Source: Sulfitobacter donghicola DSW-25 = KCTC 12864 = JCM 14565 (GTDB lineage Bacteria > Pseudomonadota > Alphaproteobacteria > Rhodobacterales > Rhodobacteraceae). From it: DNA of 64,000 nt. Below are positions 54,738 through 61,983 of the stretch, piece by piece. The first letter of the stretch is position 1, and every line of letters begins with the position of its first letter. The translations under genes were made by a program, and so were the position numbers. The notes beneath the pieces were generated by a model. That model saw only the letters and a list, made by a program, of their open reading frames with translations. It made no database searches and was not told where the DNA came from. The stretch spans positions 1,736,001-1,800,000 of the forward strand of contig NZ_JASF01000005.1 of NCBI RefSeq assembly GCF_000622405.1, given 5' to 3'.

Positions 54738-55651
54738 TGTCCTCTCAGGCTCAGGGCCATCTGGCTATGTTGTTGTTTTCTGCTCTGGTGGCGGGGTCCT
54801 TTTCGTTGGGGGGGATGGTGGCCAATGATATTGCGCCGCTGGCGTTGAATGCGGTGCGGTTTGTGATTGCGGGTATTGCGGTGGGGACCGCCGCGTTAGT
54901 GAGCACGGGGATTCCGCGCAGCGCCTTTGCCGCGCCGTGGCGTTACCTGCTGTTGGGCGGGTTATTTGCGATCTATTTTGTGTTGATGTTTGAGGGGCTG
55001 AAAACCTCGGCGCCTGTTAGCTCGGCGGCGGTGTTCACCTTGGTGCCTGCGATGTCGGGTGTGTTTGCGTGGTTCTTGTTGCGCCAGCGCACAACGTCGC
55101 GCATGGCGGTTGCGCTGGGGATCGGCGCGGCGGGGGCGCTATGGGTGATTTTCCGCGCCGACATGGCGGCATTGCTGGCGTTTGATATCGGGCGGGGTGA
55201 GGTGATCTTTTTCTTCGGGTGCATTGCGCACGGCCTGTATACCCCGCTGGTGCGCAAGCTGAACCGTGGTGAATCGGCTGTTGTGTTCTCCTTTGGAACT
55301 TTGGTGGCGGGGGCGTTGCTGCTGGGGATTGTGGGCATGGGGGATATTCGCGGGACGGATTGGACCGCTCTGCGGCCTATGGTTTGGGTTACAATCTTTT
55401 ACGTGTCGCTCTGTGCCAGCGCGATTACCTTTGTGTTGGTTCAATTCGCCACGCTGCGGCTGCCCTCGGCCAAGGTGATGGCCTATACCTACCTTGTCCC
55501 CAGTTGGGTTCTTTGTTGGGAGGTGGCGCTGGGCAATGCGCTCCCGCCGATTATGATCGCTGCGGGGATTGGCCTGACTATTCTGGCGCTTTTGCTGCTG
55601 CTGCGCGATGATGATGTACCCGCTGCGGTGCCGCCTGCTGCGAAACTTTGA
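54737..55651 (+). CDS. EamA/DMT superfamily transporter
   Basis: A 304-residue protein with about ten hydrophobic segments and the two-fold EamA repeat; first repeat begins GHLAMLLFSALVAGSFSLGG, and FTLVPAMSGVFAWFLLRQR marks the repeat end. It ends in a polar tail. DMT proteins export or import small metabolites; the substrate is unknown. The ATG at 54737 shares a base with the LysR stop. Confidence 0.9.
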   Translation: MSSQAQGHLAMLLFSALVAGSFSLGGMVANDIAPLALNAVRFVIAGIAVGTAALVSTGIPRSAFAAPWRYLLLGGLFAIYFVLMFEGLKTSAPVSSAAVFTLVPAMSGVFAWFLLRQRTTSRMAVALGIGAAGALWVIFRADMAALLAFDIGRGEVIFFFGCIAHGLYTPLVRKLNRGESAVVFSFGTLVAGALLLGIVGMGDIRGTDWTALRPMVWVTIFYVSLCASAITFVLVQFATLRLPSAKVMAYTYLVPSWVLCWEVALGNALPPIMIAAGIGLTILALLLLLRDDDVPAAVPPAAKL

Positions 55652-55715
55652 TGTTTACGAAGGGGTTCTTTGGCACGTACCCTGTACCCATCGGGGAAAC
55701 GGGAGAGCCAAAGCC

Positions 55716-55790
55716 ATGCGGAATATCATCTATCTTGTCGTGCTTGCGTTGATCGTGGTTACGATCCTGCGTGTGATGGGCGTATTTTAA
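55716..55790 (+). CDS. 24-residue single-helix membrane peptide
   Basis: A tiny ORF, MRNIIYLVVLALIVVTILRV followed by four residues, is almost wholly one membrane helix. A ribosome-binding-like gggagag precedes the ATG by about eight bases. Short hydrophobic peptides of this kind do occur in Rhodobacterales, but I cannot assign a family. It lies 65 bases after the EamA gene and is convergent with the ArsR gene. Confidence 0.55.
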   Translation: MRNIIYLVVLALIVVTILRVMGVF

Positions 55791-55812
55791 TCCAAACGCA
55801 CGCCTAGCCGCA

Positions 55813-56154
55813 CTATTTCAGAGGGTCTTTGGGATCGGGGAGCTCTTGTTCCAAGAACCGCTCAAACGCGTCTAGGTTCACGGGTTCAAACTGGCCGAAA
55901 CCCTGCATCCAGACAGAAGCGGCGCGCATGGCGTCAGGTTCCAGCTTGCACCACTTCACGCGCCCGCGCTTTTCTTGGGTGATTAGTCCCGCGCTGGTCA
56001 GCACAACAAGATGTTTTGAGATCGCGGCCAGTGACACGTCAAACGGTTCGGCCACATCTGTTACGGCCATATCATCTTCCAGCAGCATCGCGAGGATCGC
56101 GCGGCGGGTCGGATCGGCCAGTGCCGCAAATGTGGTGTCTAACGTAGATGCCAT
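55813..56154 (-). CDS. ArsR family winged-helix regulator
   Basis: A 113-residue regulator with the ArsR fold: ALADPTRRAILAMLLEDDM (about 12-30), recognition helix VSLAAISKHLVVLTSAGLIT (about 40-60) and a wing EKRGRVKWCKLEP. There is no metal-binding Cys cluster (ELCVCDL), so it may respond to another signal. It resembles the regulators paired with SRPBCC genes, but no such partner is adjacent here. It is monocistronic. Confidence 0.88.
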   Translation of the reverse strand: MASTLDTTFAALADPTRRAILAMLLEDDMAVTDVAEPFDVSLAAISKHLVVLTSAGLITQEKRGRVKWCKLEPDAMRAASVWMQGFGQFEPVNLDAFERFLEQELPDPKDPLK

Positions 56155-56435
56155 GGTGACAACATATCCGCTGTCCCTCGGCAGGGGAAGAGATCAAAGA
56201 CGCGGACGTTGGCATGAGAAGAGCGGGCCGTTTGGCCGTATCCTTTGATGGGGCACCTGCGTTACGGCTTAGAGTGAGACGTTAGTTAACTTTGACTTCT
56301 TCGTCACTAACTTACCCAATCTTGAAATGCGGCCCTTCGCGCTATGCGCGGCGAAAGTCTCCTTGGAGCCCATTTTTCAGAGATTCTGCAGGGCAGCCAA
56401 TGGCTGCTTGACCGATGCTGCACATGCGATCTATG
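56155..56435. other. Intergenic spacer, possibly acquired DNA
   Basis: About 280 bases with no gene and no clear terminator. Part of it (near 56280-56340) is AT-richer than the surroundings and has a loose inverted repeat GTTAGT / ACTAAC. It borders the SF0329-like gene, and both may have arrived together. Confidence 0.35.
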
Positions 56436-56978
56436 TCAGCTATCGGATGTCTCGGTTGGCTGTACTCGAAGCCCTTCGAAGGCGCAGCGAACACGATAAA
56501 AGCCCTGTATGAACTCATGCTCCTTGGAAACGTCCTTAGAGGCCAGGCGACGTTTGCCAAGTCGCTTGTCAAACATTCCCAGTGCTCGAACGATCATTTG
56601 GTCTGAGCTCAGAATCTGCTCCAACGACATATTTAGATATTCGAAAAGAGCGTCGTTGAATTCCCAAAGCGGTATGACGCCTTCTGCGCGTAACTGGGTT
56701 TCAACTTCTTCTTGAGCATCGCGGTAGCCCTGAATTTGCTCGCGGTCCCTGTAGTCCAGACAGTCACGTTCTTTTTGCAGAGCACGACTTCTTTCAAAAA
56801 ACTCGACCAGATGCGTCAACGAGCCCATGCTATGAACGCGTTGTCCATCAATCGTTATCCAAGCTTCGCCTTCTTGGTCGTGAGCTTTGCGATAACGAGT
56901 GCTCCAGACTTCAACGCGCCCTTTGGCGCTGTCGGCAAGACTGTCTTCAATTCGCTGCTTTAATTTGCTCCATCTCAT
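56436..56978 (-). CDS. SF0329 family protein, unknown function
   Basis: A 180-residue protein opening MRWSKLKQRIEDSLADSAKG, with VEVWSTRYRKAHDQEGEAW and QEEVETQLRAEGVIPLWEFN, a pattern I associate with the SF0329 family. That family has no known function and is patchily distributed. ATG at 56978 is the family start; there is no clear ribosome binding site. Sequence around it is less GC-rich than neighbours, which suggests gain by transfer. Confidence 0.7.
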   Translation of the reverse strand: MRWSKLKQRIEDSLADSAKGRVEVWSTRYRKAHDQEGEAWITIDGQRVHSMGSLTHLVEFFERSRALQKERDCLDYRDREQIQGYRDAQEEVETQLRAEGVIPLWEFNDALFEYLNMSLEQILSSDQMIVRALGMFDKRLGKRRLASKDVSKEHEFIQGFYRVRCAFEGLRVQPTETSDS

Positions 56979-57191
56979 AGGTAGCGTATTTGGCGGCGAG
57001 TTCGCAAAGTCAATGCCGCTGAACCGAAAGCGGCCGTTCATCCGTCAGGATCGAACGGCTGAAAAGTCCTGCATTGCAGACATCGTCTCTGGTCTTTCCC
57101 AATGTCCGGTCTGGGTTGTGAGGAAATGAAGTGATTTTTGGGAATTGCTGTTGGCCGAGGTGGAGTGTCGGCGGCAGCGCGGGGGTGAAGA

Positions 57192-57207
57192 TCAACCAAA
57201 TGGTTGA
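57192..57207. promoter_or_regulatory. Palindrome in the atp leader
   Basis: TCAACCA and TGGTTGA form a perfect seven-base inverted repeat with a two-base centre. It lies 189 bases before the atpI start. It could be a regulator binding site; the regulator is unknown. Confidence 0.35.
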
Positions 57208-57217
57208 ATAAGAGAAG

Positions 57218-57248
57218 GGGCGAAATTTGACGCAAATTGCGCCCTTTT
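57218..57248 (+). terminator. Terminator-like hairpin in the atp leader
   Basis: GGGCG-A-AATTTG and CAAATT-G-CGCCC form an 11-pair stem with one mismatch and a three-base loop, followed by TTTT. No plus-strand gene lies directly upstream, so it could act as an attenuator in the atp transcript. Confidence 0.55.
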
Positions 57249-57380
57249 GGCTGCGTCATCTGACCGCGCCAATAAAATTCCATAGGTTTTTCAGTGGGTT
57301 GCGATCTGTCTTCACGGCGTTGACTCAGGCCGGTGCAGCCAGTACCTACCACCCCAAGACATCCCAGTGGGGGCAGACGT

Positions 57381-57701
57381 ATGGACGACCAAGATCGCAA
57401 AGCAGAAATGGCGGCGATTGAGGCGCGGATCGCGGCGGCCAAGGGCTTGCAAGAGCCGAAACCACGGATGGATGAACACTACTCTCAGGCGCAGATGGCC
57501 TGGCGAATGGTGATAGAGCTTGTAGCCGGTCTTGGGATTGGCTTTGGCATCGGATACGGGTTGGACCTGTTCTTTGGAACGCTTCCTGTATTTATGGTGC
57601 TGTTCGTTCTGCTGGGCCTCGCGGCCGGAGTGAAGACGATGCTCCGATCTGCGCAGGAGATGCAGAAGGAAAACGCGGCAAACGAGGCCGCTGAAGAATA
57701 A
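57381..57701 (+). CDS. atpI: ATP synthase protein I
   Basis: A 106-residue accessory protein of F0 assembly (c-ring and Mg2+ related). N-terminal half is charged and helical; two hydrophobic segments follow (about 42-62 and 66-84). The Gly-rich [19 protein letters not shown] is typical. ATG at 57381 follows a G-rich site. It heads the atpI-B-E-X-F operon. Confidence 0.9.
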   Translation: MDDQDRKAEMAAIEARIAAAKGLQEPKPRMDEHYSQAQMAWRMVIELVAGLGIGFGIGYGLDLFFGTLPVFMVLFVLLGLAAGVKTMLRSAQEMQKENAANEAAEE

Positions 57702-57763
57702 CGCCCCGTTTGGGGCATGGATTAAAACCACCCCGATGGGGTGATGACTGAAGGGGCCTAAAG

Positions 57764-58522
57764 ATGGCAACAGAAGCACACGGCGCAGAGGAAACCGGTC
57801 TGGTCTTTCACCCGATGGACCAATTTATGGTTACGCCACTAAGCGGCGATGGCCCTGTAAACTGGTTCACGTTCACGAACTCGGCTCTTTGGACCAGCTT
57901 TGCGGTTGGTGTTGTGTTCATCCTGTTGGTTGTTGGTACGTCCAAGCGCGCCGTTGTTCCGGGCCGCATGCAGTCGGTTGCTGAGCTGGCTTACGGCTTT
58001 ATCTACAAGATGGTTGAAGACATCTGTGGCAAAGAAGGCGTTAAGTACTTCCCCTACATCATGACGCTGTTCATGTTTATCGTTTGCGCGAACTTCCTTG
58101 GCTTGTTGCCAACGGCCTTCACGCCGACCTCGCATTTCGCTGTTACAATCCCTCTGGCGCTTTTGGTTTTCCTTGGCGTTACGATCTTGGGTTTTGTGAA
58201 AAACGGCGCATCCTTTTTGGGCCTGTTCTGGGTTTCGTCCGCGCCGCTGGCGCTGCGCCCTGCCTTGGCCCTGATCGAGCTGATCTCGTATTTCGTACGT
58301 CCTGTCAGCCACTCTATTCGTCTTGCCGGTAACGTCATGGCGGGCCACGCGGTGATCAAAGTGTTCGCAGGTTTTGCGGCGCTGACCATCGTGTCACCAG
58401 TTGCCATTCTTGGCATCACCGCGATGTACGGTCTGGAGGTCCTTGTGTCCTTCATTCAGGCCTACGTCTTTACGATCCTTACATGCGTGTATCTGAACGA
58501 TGCACTGCACCCAAGTCACTGA
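57764..58522 (+). CDS. atpB: F0F1 ATP synthase subunit a
   Basis: A 252-residue membrane subunit forming the proton half-channels next to the c-ring. Five or six hydrophobic segments are seen. The essential Arg lies in [14 protein letters not shown] (about 183-196), and [16 protein letters not shown] sequence precedes it. Normal length for the family. It lies between atpI and atpE. Confidence 0.96.
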   Translation: MATEAHGAEETGLVFHPMDQFMVTPLSGDGPVNWFTFTNSALWTSFAVGVVFILLVVGTSKRAVVPGRMQSVAELAYGFIYKMVEDICGKEGVKYFPYIMTLFMFIVCANFLGLLPTAFTPTSHFAVTIPLALLVFLGVTILGFVKNGASFLGLFWVSSAPLALRPALALIELISYFVRPVSHSIRLAGNVMAGHAVIKVFAGFAALTIVSPVAILGITAMYGLEVLVSFIQAYVFTILTCVYLNDALHPSH

Positions 58523-58579
58523 ACAATGGGCGGGATGACCCGCCTTATCTATCAACTTCCAATTCACAGGAGAATTCTC

Positions 58580-58804
58580 ATGGAAGGTCAACTCGCACAC
58601 ATCGGCGCAGGTATCGCAGCACTCGGCACAGGCATCGCAGCCATCGGTGTTGGTAACGTTGCAGCAAGCTTCTTGGGCGGCGCTCTGCGTAACCCATCCG
58701 CAGCAGCGGCACAGACAGCTACACTGTTCATCGGTATCGCTTTCGCCGAAGCTCTGGGGATCTTCTCGTTCCTCGTAGCGCTTCTGCTGATGTTCGCTGT
58801 ATAA
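58580..58804 (+). CDS. atpE: F0F1 ATP synthase subunit c
   Basis: A 74-residue hairpin of two membrane helices that forms the proton-carrying rotor ring. The polar loop is [11 protein letters not shown] and the proton-binding carboxylate is Glu57 in FAEALGIF. The start at 58580 has a strong caggaga site, fitting the high copy number needed. A terminator-like hairpin lies 27 bases after the stop. Confidence 0.97.
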   Translation: MEGQLAHIGAGIAALGTGIAAIGVGNVAASFLGGALRNPSAAAAQTATLFIGIAFAEALGIFSFLVALLLMFAV

Positions 58805-58831
58805 GCGATCTACGGATTATTCCGACGCTTG

Positions 58832-58862
58832 GGGCGGTGCGGCACGCTGCACCGCCCTTTTT
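58832..58862 (+). terminator. Terminator-like hairpin inside the F0 operon, after atpE
   Basis: Nine-base perfect arms GGGCGGTGC and GCACCGCCC with an eight-base loop, followed by TTTTT. It lies between atpE and the b' gene on the same strand. Partial termination here would make more mRNA for subunit c than for b and b'. Confidence 0.75.
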
Positions 58863-58891
58863 GAATATCAGTGTTCTGACAGGAGGCCATC

Positions 58892-59431
58892 ATGGCAACC
58901 GAAACTACACATAGCGATGGTGCGGCGGAGGCTGCCGGTAACGCGGGCATGCCACAGCTTGATTTCTCCCATTGGGGAAACCAGATGTTCTGGCTGGCGC
59001 TTGCGCTGATCGCGATTTATCTCATTTTGTCTCGCGTGGCTCTGCCTCGTATTGCGGCTGTTTTGGCCGAACGTCAGGGCACAATTTCGAACGATATTGC
59101 TGCTGCCGAGGATCTGAAAGCCAAAGCGGTTGAAGCCGAAGCGGCCTATGACAAGGCGCTGGTTGATGCCCGTGCAGAAGCACAGCGCATCATCGACGAA
59201 GCAAAAGCGGAAATGCAGTCTGATCTGGATAACGCCATTGCAAAAGCCGACAAAGAAATCGCTGCGAAATCTGCAGAATCCGAAGCCGCTATTTCGGAAA
59301 TTCGCGCAGGTGCCGTAGAGAGCGTAAAAGCTGTTGCCAAAAGCACGGCAAAAGAAATCATCGCTGCGATGGGTGGCAAGGCAGACGCTAAAACCATTAC
59401 CGCCGCAGTTACAGCACGGATGAAAGGATAA
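58892..59431 (+). CDS. atpX: F0F1 ATP synthase subunit b'
   Basis: A 179-residue stator subunit. One membrane helix (about 33-50, [18 protein letters not shown]) follows a polar N-terminus, then a long Ala/Glu/Lys coiled coil that reaches F1. The b' form next to b is typical of phototrophic and related alphaproteobacteria, where b and b' form a heterodimer. It precedes atpF by four bases. Confidence 0.93.
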   Translation: MATETTHSDGAAEAAGNAGMPQLDFSHWGNQMFWLALALIAIYLILSRVALPRIAAVLAERQGTISNDIAAAEDLKAKAVEAEAAYDKALVDARAEAQRIIDEAKAEMQSDLDNAIAKADKEIAAKSAESEAAISEIRAGAVESVKAVAKSTAKEIIAAMGGKADAKTITAAVTARMKG

Positions 59432-59435
59432 CGTC

Positions 59436-59996
59436 ATGCGTTTCACACTCACATCCGTATTCGCCATGATGCTCGCAAGCCCAGCTTTCGCCGCATCTGG
59501 TCCGTTCTTCTCGCTGCGCAACACAGACTTTGTTGTGCTGATCGCTTTCTTGATCTTCATCGGTATTCTGATCTACGTCAAAGTGCCTTCGATGATGGCA
59601 AAGATGTTGGACGCCCGTGCCGAGGGCATCAAATCCGAGATCGAAGAAGCCCGCAAATTGCGCGAAGATGCGCAGACTTTGTTGGCCTCTTACGAGCGTA
59701 AGCAGAAAGAAGTTCAAGAGCAGGCAAACCGCATTGTTGAAGCAGCTAAAGAAGAAGCTGCAGCAGCAAGCGCACAAGCCCGCGCTGATCTGGCCACCTC
59801 TGTTGAGCGCCGCCTAGCTGCTGCTGAAGAGCAGATCGGTTCTGCCGAAGCTGCAGCGGTAAAAGAAGTGCGTGATCAGGCTGTTTTGATCGCTGTTGCC
59901 GCGTCCCGCGACATCATCGGCAAGCAGATGACAGCAGCCGAAGGCAACAAGCTGATCGATGCTGGCATTGCTCAGGTAGACGCCAAGCTTCACTAA
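59436..59996 (+). CDS. atpF: F0F1 ATP synthase subunit b
   Basis: A 186-residue stator subunit. An N-terminal stretch looks like a signal peptide (about 1-20, ASPAFAAS), then a membrane helix (about 31-48) and a long charged coiled coil. It pairs with b'. The F1 genes are not in this window, as expected for the split alphaproteobacterial layout. A terminator follows. Confidence 0.93.
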   Translation: MRFTLTSVFAMMLASPAFAASGPFFSLRNTDFVVLIAFLIFIGILIYVKVPSMMAKMLDARAEGIKSEIEEARKLREDAQTLLASYERKQKEVQEQANRIVEAAKEEAAAASAQARADLATSVERRLAAAEEQIGSAEAAAVKEVRDQAVLIAVAASRDIIGKQMTAAEGNKLIDAGIAQVDAKLH

Positions 59997-60017
59997 GCGC
60001 GTTTGAAAATGATTTAG

Positions 60018-60050
60018 AAAAAGCCCTGCCATAACTGGTGGGGCTTTTTT
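60018..60050 (+). terminator. Terminator after atpF
   Basis: AAAAAGCCC and GGGCTTTTTT arms, extended by weaker T-G, G-T, C-G pairs, with a six-base loop and a T run. It ends the F0 operon about 25 bases past the atpF stop. Confidence 0.85.
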
Positions 60051-60069
60051 CATTCAGAGAGGGAAATCA

Positions 60070-60573
60070 GTGTCGCGTAACCTTCAGAAAATCACACCGC
60101 TTCAGGTTGAGCTGGTCGCCCCGCGGGAGCAGCTGGGTTTTTTCGACCAGCAATCAATGACCCTGCCCAAAGAGATGACGCCGCTGGAGGTTTGGACCGA
60201 GATGATGGCCGATCCGCTGCCCTTTATGGCGACAGCGTTCAAGATCCGCGATGCCATTGCGGCGCGGTTCGGGGTGAAACGGATTGGCGGGTTTTCAGGC
60301 AAAGAGCCGGGATTTATTCAGGTGGGTGACAAGCTCGACTTTTTTCTGGTCGAGACGTTGAGCGATACAGTGATGAGCCTGTCGGAGAGGGATAAGCACC
60401 TCGATGTTTTGACCTGCGTAACCTGCACGGAAAACACCCTGATGATTACCTCATCGGTGAAGGTGCATAATTGGTTCGGGCGTCTTTATATGCTGCCTGT
60501 TGCCCCTGCCCATCGGCTCATTGTGCGGGTGATGTTGGGGCGGTTCAGGCGCAAGCTGGCGGATGCTGCCTAG
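60070..60573 (+). CDS. DUF2867 domain protein
   Basis: A 167-residue protein of the DUF2867 type, with FMATAFKIRDAIAARFGVKR (about 57-76) and a C-terminal block HNWFGRLYMLPVAPAHRLIV. The function of the family is unknown; the fold may be START-like. The start is GTG at 60070. It is convergent with the GntR gene, and the two stop codons overlap in a shared CTAG. Confidence 0.8.
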   Translation: MSRNLQKITPLQVELVAPREQLGFFDQQSMTLPKEMTPLEVWTEMMADPLPFMATAFKIRDAIAARFGVKRIGGFSGKEPGFIQVGDKLDFFLVETLSDTVMSLSERDKHLDVLTCVTCTENTLMITSSVKVHNWFGRLYMLPVAPAHRLIVRVMLGRFRRKLADAA

Positions 60574-61337
60574 CGGTCGTTTTCCTGATCAAGCCGCTGT
60601 TGCGCGACATCTTCGTGGCGCTCGGCGCGTTGCTGATCCAGAAGGGCGCGTTCAACATAGCTCATATGAGCCTCAACGGCGGCGCGGGCGCCATCGGCAT
60701 CGCGATTGATCAATGCGTCATGGATTGTTCGGTGCTGATCCAGAAGCACGGTCCGTTTGGTTTGCTGTTTGAACATGATCTGGCGGTTGTAAAAGACCCC
60801 ATCGCGCAGCAGGTCATACATGGACCGCATCATGTGCAACATGACCACGTTATGGCTGGCCTCGATGATGGCCATGTGGAATTGGGCGTCTAGGGCGGCT
60901 TCTTCCTCTGGCGTTGTGGTTTCTTGGGCCTGTTCCATCTTTCGAAAGACAGCCGTGATCACGGCGAGGTCGGTATCCGATCCCAAGCGCGCCGCGCGTT
61001 CGGCGGCGAGGCCCTCCATATCTTTGCGAAAGGAAAGATAGTCCATCGCCGCTTCGTTATGGCGCGAGAAAAGATCGGCCAAAGCAGGGGAAAAGGCAGA
61101 GGCCAAAACATCAGCCACAAAAATCCCCGCACCAGGTTTTGAGACCAGCAGACCTGCGTCTTGGAGCTGGGCGATTGCTTCGCGCAGAGAGGGGCGGGAG
61201 ACGCCCAGCCGCTCGGCCAGTTCGCGTTCGGCGGGCAGGCGTTTTCCAGGGAGAAGGATGCCGCGTAAGATGAGCTCTTCGACCTGTCGGACAACAGCGG
61301 CTGAGAGTTTTTCGGGTGAGACAGGGCGAAATGGCAT
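60570..61337 (-). CDS. GntR/FadR family transcriptional regulator
   Basis: A 255-residue regulator: N-terminal winged helix-turn-helix (about 5-70, with LPAERELAERLGVSRPSLRE) and a C-terminal FCD effector domain with metal-binding His residues. FCD regulators typically respond to organic acids such as lactate or glycolate. No metabolic target gene is next to it. A palindrome in its own promoter region suggests autoregulation. Confidence 0.9.
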   Translation of the reverse strand: MPFRPVSPEKLSAAVVRQVEELILRGILLPGKRLPAERELAERLGVSRPSLREAIAQLQDAGLLVSKPGAGIFVADVLASAFSPALADLFSRHNEAAMDYLSFRKDMEGLAAERAARLGSDTDLAVITAVFRKMEQAQETTTPEEEAALDAQFHMAIIEASHNVVMLHMMRSMYDLLRDGVFYNRQIMFKQQTKRTVLLDQHRTIHDALINRDADGARAAVEAHMSYVERALLDQQRAERHEDVAQQRLDQENDR

Positions 61338-61352
61338 GGGTTATCCTTTGAT

Positions 61353-61371
61353 TGGTCAATTTATATGACCA
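61353..61371. promoter_or_regulatory. Candidate FCD-type operator before the GntR gene
   Basis: TGGTCA and TGACCA form a perfect inverted repeat with a seven-base AT-rich spacer, 15 bases before the GntR start codon. The TGGTC half-site resembles those of FadR/PdhR-type regulators, although their spacing is usually shorter. Confidence 0.5.
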
Positions 61372-61409
61372 GATGGATTTTGGGGCAAGCAAAGGCTTGA
61401 TCCGAGGTG

Positions 61410-61424
61410 TTAATAGAAAATTAA
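61410..61424 (+). promoter_or_regulatory. CtrA-like binding box
   Basis: TTAA, seven bases, TTAA, then G. It matches the CtrA core TTAA-N7-TTAA but lacks the final C. It lies 24 bases before the lipoprotein start codon. Confidence 0.35.
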
Positions 61425-61448
61425 GCATGACGGCCTCATGGTGGGCGT

Positions 61449-61865
61449 ATGAAAAACCCTGTGCTTTACGCTTTCCTATCGATGCTCATTCTTGCGGCAT
61501 GCAATACGGCTGGCCCCCATTTTCGCGGGCTGGAGGCGACAACTGTTACGGTTGATGGGTCCACCTTTGATGTTCGCGTGCGCGGTGAGTTGGCCGAGGC
61601 GATCCGCACCAACAGCGAATATGCACCGCGTTTTGGGCCGATCCGTGAACGTGCAGGGCGTGCGATGGCAATGGTCAGCGGGTGCGAAGTGAAAGAGGTA
61701 CGCGGAGATCAGTCGCAGGCGACCGGATTGCTGAAATGCCCCAACGCGCAAAGGCGAAACCACCCGCCCACGCCTGTTGGTTTGGAATGTGTTCCCGTGC
61801 GCGGCAGCAAGCTGAAGCAGCTGGGCGGCACATCGGTTGAGATTACCTGTGAAAAGGCGCTGTAG
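61449..61865 (+). CDS. Putative lipoprotein, unknown function
   Basis: A 138-residue protein with a lipoprotein signal peptide: MKNPVLYAFLSMLILAACN, with the lipobox LAAC placing the lipidated cysteine at residue 18. The mature part is basic and has three further cysteines (in SGCEVKE, LKCPN and ECVP). It would sit in the periplasmic side of a membrane. No family is recognised. It lies ahead of smc by 118 bases. Confidence 0.75.
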   Translation: MKNPVLYAFLSMLILAACNTAGPHFRGLEATTVTVDGSTFDVRVRGELAEAIRTNSEYAPRFGPIRERAGRAMAMVSGCEVKEVRGDQSQATGLLKCPNAQRRNHPPTPVGLECVPVRGSKLKQLGGTSVEITCEKAL

Positions 61866-61983
61866 CCGCAATATCTTGTGGATAACTTGCCGATCGAGGC
61901 TGTAACTTGTGTGTAACAGTTGACACTGCCCCTTTGCAGCCTTCACGCTAGAAACCGATCCGGAATCATCCAGATAGGGGCAG

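Larger units (their letters stand above)
56979..57380. other. Leader region ahead of atpI
   Basis: About 400 bases between the SF0329-like gene and atpI. It contains a 16-base palindrome (TCAACCA / TGGTTGA, 57192-57207) and a terminator-like hairpin (57218-57248). It must carry the promoter of the F0 operon, which I could not place with confidence. Confidence 0.5.
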
